A DNA stretch of 12,306 nucleotides from Pseudomonadota bacterium (GTDB lineage Bacteria > Pseudomonadota > Gammaproteobacteria > Acidithiobacillales > Acidithiobacillaceae): contig JAKBXD010000011.1 of the NCBI GenBank assembly GCA_021840785.1, positions 9,071 to 21,376 of the forward strand, written 5' to 3'. Under the pieces are notes generated by a model. That model saw only the letters and a list, made by a program, of their open reading frames with translations. It did no database searches and was not told the origin of the DNA. The position numbers and the translations under genes were made by a program. Shown here one piece after another: positions 5,181 to 12,306 of the stretch (position 1 is its first letter; each line of letters begins with the position of its first letter).

Positions 5181-8100
5181 GGTCTTTCCCCTCCGACTTT
5201 GGCCGGTGCGTGGACCTGACGCACCACCGGATGCTTCCAGGGCCCATCCACCTGATAACGCCATTCTAGCACCTTGCCCGATTTCCCGAAGAGGGCGGGA
5301 CCAAGGATCGGAAAATGTCCGAGGAGCAAGTCAAAACTCTGCAAGGGATAGACCTGCAACCTCATACTCATGGTTCGGTGTGTCAAGTCGACAGCGCCAA
5401 CCCCCTTCATTTCGAGCGCGCTGGACTCAAGGCGTAGATTGCGGGTATGGGCGACACCATCCTGCACCTGGAAATCGGCAAAAAGCTTGGAAAAGAACAA
5501 GCCGCTGCCGAAGAGCGGGCGATAATCAAAGGTGATAACGTCCTGAAATAACGATGTAGGATTCAGGAAGACGAGCCAGGAAATATCCGTACCCAATTTT
5601 CCGAGTCGACCATTCCACAGCTTTGATTGTATGTTTCCGCTGAGATGCGCCACGGAGAAATCCCAGGGCGCGCCCGGCCAGGACAGCTTTCCCGCATAAT
5701 CGGCACGGCCGTAGTCCAGGGTATCCATGCCGATGTCCTGCAGAACAGGGGCGATATTATTGCTGCGGACATTACCCTGAAAGGTCGACTGGCCAACTCC
5801 GGCGCCCTGCCACGACCCTTTAAAGTCCCATTGACTGCCGGCCCAATCGCCTTTGAGCATAGATATGTTCCAGCCGGTCTTCGATCGCCCGGCATCCAGC
5901 AACACGTCATGCACCTTGTGGCCCCGCCAATCGAGTTGCGCGATATGGGTATGCAGCGTCAGCGGATTACCCGCGGCTCCCCGCAGTGTTTGCGAAAGGA
6001 TGGCGGAAGAGGACCCAGAGGATGTCGGTGCCGCGATGCTTAATTTCTGGATGTCCAGATGCAATTGAGCAGGGACCATGGGCTGCGGCGCGTGCGCATA
6101 CTGTAAGACGCCGGATAACCGGGGGCTGGCGCATTGCAGATACAGCTTTTTCTCCGCCGCCACCCGGCCGCGCATCTGCACATCCGGCCAATCCTGTTCC
6201 AGAAAACGCAGATGCCGCCAATGCAGGTCGAAGCGGATTTCCGGCCATGTCCCGCGGTCTGCTCCGCCTTTCAGCATACTCAGCCACGGCCCTACGGAGA
6301 GGCTATCACCAAGGCCCCGAAGGGAAAACCCATTACTGGGCAGCGACGGAGGGATTTCTCCACCCAAACGGGCCGCGCCAGCCTTCCATCGCCAGCCGGA
6401 TTTCTCCCGTTGCCAGTCCAGGACCGCAGACCCCATGGGCAGATTGAAATTGACTTGCAGACGGTGAGCCACGTTACCATGGCCTTGCGCGGTCAGGCTG
6501 CCACCCTTGCCTGATGCCCAATTCAAGGGCGCCGGCAAAGTACTACGACTTTGGCGCAGGTCGGCACTGCCTTTGAAACGCAACTCGTCGTTTAACAATG
6601 TACCGCTACCCTGATATGGAACGGCACCACTGAAAGCCGTGCGCCAGCGCTCCGGCATCGGCAGATCCGCCGCTTGTAGCGCACCCTGCAGTGAAAAATG
6701 CAGGCGCGGCACGGTCGCCAGTTGACTGGCCCGCAGGCTCGCCTGCACGGGACCACCGGCAAAAATGCCTTGCAGCCCGCCAACCTGAATCTTATCCCGC
6801 TGAAAATAAATCGGCCCTTGTATACCGGTCGCCTGCCAACCACTCCATCCGGCTCCCGCATGACGGATATCGATTCGGCCATCCACCTGGCTTTTCTCAG
6901 CCCCGAAAGGGATGCTGAAGGCTAATTGTAATTGTCCCTGCCCGCTCAGACGCAGAGGCATATTCGCCACGGCCTTGCCCTCCAGTATGGGTGTTTCCCG
7001 CAAAAAGGGCAGCAATTTATCCAACGGGATCGGCGTCTTCAAGGTTACCTGCAGCGGTGAAGTATGCGCTGCGAAAAGATGGTTGAGATCGATGCTGACG
7101 GAAGCAACCGGCATCCCGAAAATGTCACCCTGATGGCTCTGAACGGAAAGGCGGTCTCCCAGCCAGAGGAGTTGCGCGTTCACTTGCGTCGCCATTGGCC
7201 AGTGCGGGGCATAATGCAGGGTCACATGGCGAAAATTCGCCCGCAGCGAAAAATGTCCGCCCAGCGCCTGGCGGGGAAGGTGATTCCATGGTCCCCGCCA
7301 CCGCAGATCAGCATGCTGCAATGACCCCGCCTGAAATGCCTGCAGCAACCAGTGGCGCAGGGCAGGACTAATACCGCTCTGCGGTACGAAATCCGCCAGC
7401 GCCGTCGCGGGCATATCGTCAAGCTGAGCCTTCAGACGTAATTGCTGGCCCTGCACCGCGAGGCTGGCGTGCAGGTGACCAGGACCCTTAAACGCGATCG
7501 GATTGGCCTGAATCGTCCAGTCTGCCTCTGTTTTCCGGGCGGCAATCCGTGCCGAAATTTCCTGCAAGTGCAGCGGTGCCGCGAAGTGCTGCGGCCAGTC
7601 CAGGATAAGCTTCGGACTAACCATATGAAATTTTACGACTTCCGGGCGAAGGACGAGGTCGCCGCTAAGGCCCTGCACGCCGAACCAGTATCCATGGGGC
7701 GGGACACCAATGCCATGAAGTACGGCCTGAAGCTCCCAAGTGGCGGGCTGGTGGTGTTCGGCGCTGTGTGAGCGGAAGCGCAGGTCGCGCAGGCTACCTT
7801 GCCACCGTTGCTGAGGTATCCACCGGAGTTGCGCGGGGAGGACCATCTCCGGCACGTTCCGGAGAAGTGCGGCGGGAAACAGTGGCGTTTGCACCTGCCA
7901 TTGCAGGCGATGGCGCCAGTTGAGCCCCACGCGCATTGCCAAAGGTTGTGCGGCAAGTCCTGTCAAATCAGCAAGCTGCAATGTCCCGGTGGAACCCGTT
8001 CCAACCCAGCCCAGATGGCCATGGATCTGTGCCCACTGCTTGCCGTCCACCCCGGCGTCATGCACGGCAAATTGCCCGGTAGCGGTGCGCGGCAAACCAT

Positions 8101-8875
8101 AACGCCATTGCAGGCGCCCGCTGCCACTCACGTTTCCGCTCAGCATCGGCAGGCGCGGATCCGCGAGATGAAGCCACGGCAGCGGCAACGATTGCAATAT
8201 CCAATTACCACTGCCGGAGGAACGCCCCGGACGGGTAAAAACGCCATGCGCCACTCCTGAGTAGCGCAACAAGCCTTGCGGTGACCAGCGCACCCGCACC
8301 TGCATCCGTGGACGCAGACCACCGCTGCTCTGCCACCGTACCTGCAGAGAAACGGGAGCGGCCTGCAACTGGGGGCGCCATTGTAGGGTCAGGTGCTGAA
8401 CATCCACATGAGCCCAGTCCAGATCCAGTGGCACCAGTGGCAAAGGCGACCCGCCACGTCCCAGCGACTGTCCGGCCACCTGCCAGCCGCCGTTGGCCGC
8501 CTGAACGACGGACACCTCGCCGTCCGCAACGCGGAAATCCCGCGCCACCAGGTCCCCCCAGAGCAGTGGCAGGGCAAAAAGGCGCAGGTGCACCCCGTGC
8601 AGCGCCAGTTCCGGCTGTGCAGACGGACCCACCCGCAACGTGGCCAATTCCAGCGACGGTCCCCAGTTCCAGCCCAAGCGCATTCCGCGCACCTGCACCG
8701 GAGCACCCCAAGCCCGCGACAGGTATTGAGAAACATAGGGACGCAATAATTCCAGATGGGGAATCAGCAGAAGATAAAAAACCACCGTCGGCAACACCAG
8801 CACGGTCGGCACGATGGCCAGCAGCCAACCGCCCGCCCGGCGGGCACCGGCAAAAGTCAGGCGTAAGCGCGGCAA
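5177..8875 (-). CDS. yhdP: YhdP-family AsmA-like envelope phospholipid-transport protein
   Basis: With the TTG start at 8875 the product is 1232 aa, close to E. coli YhdP (about 1266 aa). It has one N-terminal membrane helix (about residues 15-37, within LLAIVPTVLVLPTVVFYLLL), then a very long periplasmic beta-rich region of the DUF3971/AsmA-like type. The C-terminal domain includes MRLQVYPLQ and LGPALFGKSGKVLEWRYQVDG, typical of the family's end. YhdP, TamB and YdbH are bridge-like proteins carrying phospholipids from inner to outer membrane in Gram-negative bacteria. The TTG is preferred because AAGGAG (8885-8890) lies 9 nt upstream and because it places the helix close to the N-terminus as in relatives. 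In-frame ATG codons at 8995 and 9064 would add 40 or 63 residues without a ribosome binding site or homologous-looking sequence. It is divergent from glnE and overlaps the amidase start by 4 bp. Confidence 0.88.
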   Translation of the reverse strand: MPRLRLTFAGARRAGGWLLAIVPTVLVLPTVVFYLLLIPHLELLRPYVSQYLSRAWGAPVQVRGMRLGWNWGPSLELATLRVGPSAQPELALHGVHLRLFALPLLWGDLVARDFRVADGEVSVVQAANGGWQVAGQSLGRGGSPLPLVPLDLDWAHVDVQHLTLQWRPQLQAAPVSLQVRWQSSGGLRPRMQVRVRWSPQGLLRYSGVAHGVFTRPGRSSGSGNWILQSLPLPWLHLADPRLPMLSGNVSGSGRLQWRYGLPRTATGQFAVHDAGVDGKQWAQIHGHLGWVGTGSTGTLQLADLTGLAAQPLAMRVGLNWRHRLQWQVQTPLFPAALLRNVPEMVLPAQLRWIPQQRWQGSLRDLRFRSHSAEHHQPATWELQAVLHGIGVPPHGYWFGVQGLSGDLVLRPEVVKFHMVSPKLILDWPQHFAAPLHLQEISARIAARKTEADWTIQANPIAFKGPGHLHASLAVQGQQLRLKAQLDDMPATALADFVPQSGISPALRHWLLQAFQAGSLQHADLRWRGPWNHLPRQALGGHFSLRANFRHVTLHYAPHWPMATQVNAQLLWLGDRLSVQSHQGDIFGMPVASVSIDLNHLFAAHTSPLQVTLKTPIPLDKLLPFLRETPILEGKAVANMPLRLSGQGQLQLAFSIPFGAEKSQVDGRIDIRHAGAGWSGWQATGIQGPIYFQRDKIQVGGLQGIFAGGPVQASLRASQLATVPRLHFSLQGALQAADLPMPERWRTAFSGAVPYQGSGTLLNDELRFKGSADLRQSRSTLPAPLNWASGKGGSLTAQGHGNVAHRLQVNFNLPMGSAVLDWQREKSGWRWKAGAARLGGEIPPSLPSNGFSLRGLGDSLSVGPWLSMLKGGADRGTWPEIRFDLHWRHLRFLEQDWPDVQMRGRVAAEKKLYLQCASPRLSGVLQYAHAPQPMVPAQLHLDIQKLSIAAPTSSGSSSAILSQTLRGAAGNPLTLHTHIAQLDWRGHKVHDVLLDAGRSKTGWNISMLKGDWAGSQWDFKGSWQGAGVGQSTFQGNVRSNNIAPVLQDIGMDTLDYGRADYAGKLSWPGAPWDFSVAHLSGNIQSKLWNGRLGKLGTDISWLVFLNPTSLFQDVITFDYRPLFGSGLFFSKLFADFQVQDGVAHTRNLRLESSALEMKGVGAVDLTHRTMSMRLQVYPLQSFDLLLGHFPILGPALFGKSGKVLEWRYQVDGPWKHPVVRQVHAPAKVGGERP

Positions 8876-8884
8876 GGCACGCCT

Positions 8885-8890
8885 CTCCTT
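8885..8890 (-). promoter_or_regulatory. yhdP: Ribosome binding site deciding the TTG start of yhdP
   Basis: On the minus strand AAGGAG is followed after 9 nt by an in-frame TTG (8875-8873). None of the upstream ATG candidates has a comparable site. Confidence 0.6.
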
Positions 8891-8984
8891 GAAAGCCCGC
8901 AATATCAGCCAACCCGTCCGGTCAACGCCGGTAAACGCCGTGAGGTAATGTAATGTGCTCCCTGCTACGATTCTCTCTGCGGAT

Positions 8985-9025
8985 CGCGTTACCATATAGC
9001 ACCGCGTAACGCGCCAACGGTAACC
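8985..9025. repeat. GTTAC/GTAAC repeats in the yhdP-glnE divergent spacer
   Basis: CGCGTTAC (8985-8992) and GTAACGCG (9006-9013) form a perfect 8-bp inverted repeat with a 13-bp spacer. A third related element, GGTAACC (9019-9025), follows 5 bp later. The 261-bp spacer (8876-9136) otherwise shows no clear promoter, terminator or gene on either strand. Repeated operator half-sites in a divergent promoter region are one reading; a hairpin in the yhdP leader RNA is another. Confidence 0.4.
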
Positions 9026-9136
9026 GCACAAAATCCTAGCACAAGAAGCACCACAGAGCCTCATGCGGACCCCAAAACAGAGATTAAGTTACACTGCCCA
9101 TACACACGATGCGGAACACCACCGGAAGGAGCACGC

Positions 9137-12001
9137 ATGGCGGCCCCCGAGTTACCCGAGGAAATCATCCACGCCATTAACCTGTTACCCCTGGAAGCGG
9201 CGGCGATCACCGGACCGCTCGAAACCACCTGGGCCGCCCTCTCTGCTGAGGAGCAGACCGAGCTCCGACACCTGGGATCCGCCTTTGCCGCACATTGGGC
9301 ACATATCGCTTGTGTCAGCCCCTTTGCGCGCCAACTCCTCCTCCGTCATCCCCACTGGTTGCCGCGCCTTGCACGCGGCGGACACAGCGACCTTGCCACC
9401 AGCCATGGACTCAGCAGCGACGTCTTCCTTGCCAATCTGCGCCAGTACCGCAATGCCCGTATGGTAGAAATCATCTGGCAGGATCGTCAGCCCGGCGAAC
9501 ATTATCCAGAGACAGTAGCCGCCCTCAGCGAGCTGGCCGAAATCTGTCTGCAACAGGCTTATGCTTATGGCGTAGAGATGCTGCGCCAGCGCCATGGCAT
9601 CCCCCGCAACGACGACGGTCAAGAGGTGCCTTTCACCATCCTCGGCATGGGCAAGCTGGGCGGGCGCGAACTCAACCTCTCCTCCGACATCGACCTCATC
9701 TTCTGCTACGGCGAAGACGGCGAGACGGATGGCCCCATCCCCCTCGACAACAGCACATACTTCCAACGCCTCGGTCGCTGGCTGATTCAGGCCCTCGATC
9801 AGCGGACGGCGGACGGCTTCTGCTTCCGCGTCGACATGCGCCTACGCCCTTTCGGAGATGCCGCCCCCCTCTGCATCTCCGTCGCGGCCATGGAGCAATA
9901 CTATCAGGTGCATGGCCGCGGCTGGGAGCGCTACGCCTTTATCAAGGCGCGCCCCGTCGCGGGTGACCTCGCCTTAGGCCAAAACCTCCTCCACACCCTG
10001 CGCCCTTTTGTCTATCGCCGCTACCTGGACTACACCGCCCTCACCGGCCTGCGGGAAGTCAAAGCCCTCATGGATGCGGAACAGGGTGGCAGCAGCAACG
10101 ACATCAAAAAGGGCCAAGGCGGCATCCGTGAAATCGAGTTTGTCTGTCAATCCCTGCAAATTATCCACGGTGGCCGCCAACCCGCCCTGCGCAGCACCAA
10201 CACCCTGGATACCCTTGCGGCCATCGCCAGTGCCGGATTACTGCCCGCGGACGATACCGACCGGCTGCGCCGCGCTTATCTTTTTTTGCGCAATACTGAA
10301 CATTGCCTGCAAATGGTCGATGATCAGCAGACCCAGCAATTACCGCACTCTGAGCTGGAATGGCAACGCCTGGCCTGCGGCATGGGTTTCCCGGATGTCA
10401 TGACCATGCGCGAAACCCTCGACACCTTCCGCCAGCAGAACCACGTCATCTTTCAGCGCACCCTGGCCTCCGGGAAGGATGATCGCCAGGGTAAAAACAG
10501 CAACGGAGAGAAACTCTGGCAACGCGCTCAGACCAATGCGCTGGAAACCGTTCCCAGCGATCTGCTCCAGGTCCTGCGCTTCACGGCACCGGAAGCCGTA
10601 TGGACGCGCCTCTGGCGTTTCACCCACAGCCGCGATGTGGCCAGCCGCCTCTCTACAGAAGGACGTCAACGCCTCGATCGCCTGCTTCCACTGGCCCTCG
10701 ATCTCTGCAGCGCCCAGCCAGACACCGACGCCTGGTTACATCGCTTCCTCACCCTCATTGAGGCCATTCTGGGGCGTGCCAACTACCTCGCCCTGCTTGC
10801 GGAAAATCCACCGTACCTCATGCGCATCGCGGAGTTACTGCACAGCCCCTGGCTGGCACAGGAACTGGCACGCTTCCCCATCCTGCTGGATGACGTACTC
10901 GGCGACACAGTCATCAGCCCCGAGCACTGGCCGCAGGCCCTCGCTGCACAGTTACAGCTCGCTGAAGATATGGAAGAACGAATGGATGCCCTGCGGCGCT
11001 TCAAAAACGCCGAAGTCCTGCGCCTTGCCGCCGCCTTCTGGACGAACCAGATGCCTGTGGAAACTCTGCTCCCCCAACTCAGTAACCTCGCCCAGCTTAC
11101 TCTGCAAACCGCATTGGCCTGGGCCGAAGCGGAAATGCAGCGCCGCCACGGCAGCGTGCGGACCGGCAACGGCCAAGTGGCCCCCTTCATCGTTATCGCC
11201 CTCGGCAAACTGGGCGGCCGGGAAATGGGCCTTGCCTCCGATCTCGACCTGGTCTACCTCTATGACGCATCCCTCGACACCGAAAGCGACGGTACCCTGC
11301 CCCTTCCTGCCCCTACCTGGTTTGCCCGTCTCGGACAACGGCTTATTCACATCCTCAGCACCCTCACCCGTGCCGGTCTGCTCTACCAGATCGACATGCG
11401 CCTGCGCCCGAGTGGGCAATCCGGGCCTCTGGTCACGACGTTGGATGCCTTCAGCCGCTATCAGCACGAATCCGCCTGGACCTGGGAACATCAAGCCCTC
11501 ACCCGTGCCCGCTGGGTCGCCGGGGATAGGGAACTCGGTGCCCGTTTTACCCGCTTGCGTGCAGAAATCCTCGGTCGGCCGCGCCATCCCGAGCAGTTAG
11601 TGGAAGACGTCCGCAGCATGCGGCAGCGCATTTATCGGAGCAAAACCATCGCTCAGGACGCCTTTCACCTCAAACTGAGCCCCGGTGGCCTCACAGATAT
11701 CGAGTTTCTCGTACAATTTGCTATGCTAGGGGCTTGCTCCCGGCAGCCGACGCTATGCCAGGATATCGGGACCGCCGCAGGGATAGCCGCACTGACCCGC
11801 GCGGGTATCTGGAACGCGGAACGGGGCGCCGTCCTCGGGCAAGCCTGGCGACTGTACCGCCAGGAAGAAAACCGGCGCTGGCTGAATTTGCAGGGCAACG
11901 AAATTCGCACTGCAGCGGTTCCCGATTGGGACGCGCTACAAGCCGCAGCGCATGGAGTGCGGGAGATTTGGCAGGAACTCATTGGCAGTTATAGCGATTA
12001 A
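9137..12001 (+). CDS. glnE: Bifunctional glutamine synthetase adenylyltransferase / adenylyl-removing enzyme
   Basis: A 954-aa cytosolic enzyme, near the usual 945-aa length, that adds AMP to glutamine synthetase and removes it under control of PII protein and glutamine. It contains two nucleotidyltransferase domains. The N-terminal adenylyl-removase domain has GMGKLGGRELNLSSDIDL (170-187) with metal-binding Asp184 and Asp186. The C-terminal adenylyltransferase domain has LGKLGGREMGLASDLDL (689-705) with Asp702 and Asp704. Each is followed by an MRLRP motif (MRLRPFGDAAP and MRLRPSGQSGP). Both domains look intact, so both activities are expected. The ATG at 9137 has AAGGAG (9126-9131) with 5-nt spacing. 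It is divergent from yhdP and is followed after 14 bp by ilvE, probably in one transcript. By eye the gene uses C-ending codons such as CTC heavily, more than yhdP does. Confidence 0.97.
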   Translation: MAAPELPEEIIHAINLLPLEAAAITGPLETTWAALSAEEQTELRHLGSAFAAHWAHIACVSPFARQLLLRHPHWLPRLARGGHSDLATSHGLSSDVFLANLRQYRNARMVEIIWQDRQPGEHYPETVAALSELAEICLQQAYAYGVEMLRQRHGIPRNDDGQEVPFTILGMGKLGGRELNLSSDIDLIFCYGEDGETDGPIPLDNSTYFQRLGRWLIQALDQRTADGFCFRVDMRLRPFGDAAPLCISVAAMEQYYQVHGRGWERYAFIKARPVAGDLALGQNLLHTLRPFVYRRYLDYTALTGLREVKALMDAEQGGSSNDIKKGQGGIREIEFVCQSLQIIHGGRQPALRSTNTLDTLAAIASAGLLPADDTDRLRRAYLFLRNTEHCLQMVDDQQTQQLPHSELEWQRLACGMGFPDVMTMRETLDTFRQQNHVIFQRTLASGKDDRQGKNSNGEKLWQRAQTNALETVPSDLLQVLRFTAPEAVWTRLWRFTHSRDVASRLSTEGRQRLDRLLPLALDLCSAQPDTDAWLHRFLTLIEAILGRANYLALLAENPPYLMRIAELLHSPWLAQELARFPILLDDVLGDTVISPEHWPQALAAQLQLAEDMEERMDALRRFKNAEVLRLAAAFWTNQMPVETLLPQLSNLAQLTLQTALAWAEAEMQRRHGSVRTGNGQVAPFIVIALGKLGGREMGLASDLDLVYLYDASLDTESDGTLPLPAPTWFARLGQRLIHILSTLTRAGLLYQIDMRLRPSGQSGPLVTTLDAFSRYQHESAWTWEHQALTRARWVAGDRELGARFTRLRAEILGRPRHPEQLVEDVRSMRQRIYRSKTIAQDAFHLKLSPGGLTDIEFLVQFAMLGACSRQPTLCQDIGTAAGIAALTRAGIWNAERGAVLGQAWRLYRQEENRRWLNLQGNEIRTAAVPDWDALQAAAHGVREIWQELIGSYSD

Positions 12002-12015
12002 CAGGAGATGTGACG

Positions 12016-12306
12016 ATGTCCATGGCGGAACGCGACGGTTTTATCTGGTTTGACGGCAAGATGGTCCCCTGGCGGGAGGCCACCGTGCATGGCCTCACCC
12101 ACAGCCTACATTACGGCATGGGCTGTTTTGAGGGCGAACGTGCCTATGCCACCCTCCAGGGCACCGCCATTTTCCGCCTGCCGGAACACACCAAACGCCT
12201 CTTCAACAGCGCCAAGATTTTGCAGATGGAGGTCCCCTTCACGCAAGAGCAGATCAACGACGCCACCAAAGAAGTCATCCGCGCTAATAAGCTGGAGTCC
12301 GCTAGA
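12016..12306 (+). CDS. ilvE: Branched-chain amino acid aminotransferase, N-terminal part
   Basis: The first 97 codons of a class IV PLP-dependent aminotransferase; the gene continues past the right edge. Typical IlvE N-terminal features are FIWFDGKMVPWREATVHGLT (9-28), then HSLHYGMGCFEGERAY (29-44) and FRLPEHTKRLFNSAKIL (53-69). The first part is the strand and dimer region, and the FEGERAY and H-x-x-R-L motifs lie near the substrate pocket. IlvE transfers the amino group of glutamate to the 2-keto acids of valine, leucine and isoleucine in the cytosol. The active-site lysine lies beyond the window. The ATG at 12016 has AGGAG (12003-12007) with 8-nt spacing; ATG at 12008 is followed directly by a stop. 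It lies 14 bp after glnE, so co-transcription is likely. Confidence 0.93.
   Translation, partial: MSMAERDGFIWFDGKMVPWREATVHGLTHSLHYGMGCFEGERAYATLQGTAIFRLPEHTKRLFNSAKILQMEVPFTQEQINDATKEVIRANKLESAR

Noticed and set aside
8281..8892. Plus-strand reading frame of 203 codons opposite the start of yhdP
   Set aside because: Pro/Ala/Arg-rich product with no motif, fully inside yhdP; a high-G+C antisense artefact.
10873..10887. Second sigma-54-like TGGCACG inside glnE
   Set aside because: The -12 TTGC element is absent at the required distance.
10479..11600. 373-codon same-strand alternate frame within glnE
   Set aside because: glnE has intact conserved motifs on both sides and no frameshift; the alternate product is Ser/Pro/Cys-rich and unlike any known family.

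Overview
The window looks like chromosomal sequence from an acidophilic sulfur-oxidising gammaproteobacterium, most likely Acidithiobacillus or a close relative. This is an inference from the moderately high G+C, a twin-arginine-exported DsrE-family sulfur-relay protein, the glnE-ilvE arrangement, and a YhdP-nitrilase pair. No database search was possible. Nearly all of it is ordinary core genome. I see no tRNA, rRNA, CRISPR array, insertion sequence or phage gene.

Layout. At the left edge is the last 20 codons of lspA (+). A gene-poor stretch (66-310) follows, holding a stem-loop, overlapping dyads and a consensus-perfect sigma-54 (-24/-12) promoter. That promoter sits just upstream of an unrecognised 72-residue, very basic protein (311-529, +). 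Next come three minus-strand genes, read from right to left: an SbmA/BacA/YddA-type ABC exporter-fold transporter (3756-1993), a CNHCPYV redoxin (1924-1349), and an SDR oxidoreductase (1352-606). The last two overlap by ATGA. Divergent from the transporter is the Tat-exported DsrE-family protein (3883-4365, +). Its 3' end overlaps by 16 bp, convergently, the end of a Nit1-type amidase (5180-4350, -). The amidase in turn overlaps by ATGA the large AsmA-like envelope protein gene yhdP (8875-5177, -), which appears to start at TTG. Divergent from yhdP is glnE (9137-12001, +), followed after 14 bp by ilvE (12016 to the right edge, +).

How they fit together. glnE (control of glutamine synthetase) and ilvE (glutamate-dependent branched-chain transamination) both concern nitrogen assimilation. 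yhdP and the amidase form a translationally coupled pair of envelope transport and metabolite repair. The redoxin-SDR pair, probably with the transporter, forms a redox/transport cluster. The part most likely to hold something undescribed is 66-529: a probable sigma-54-dependent, enhancer-activated unit encoding only a small basic protein.
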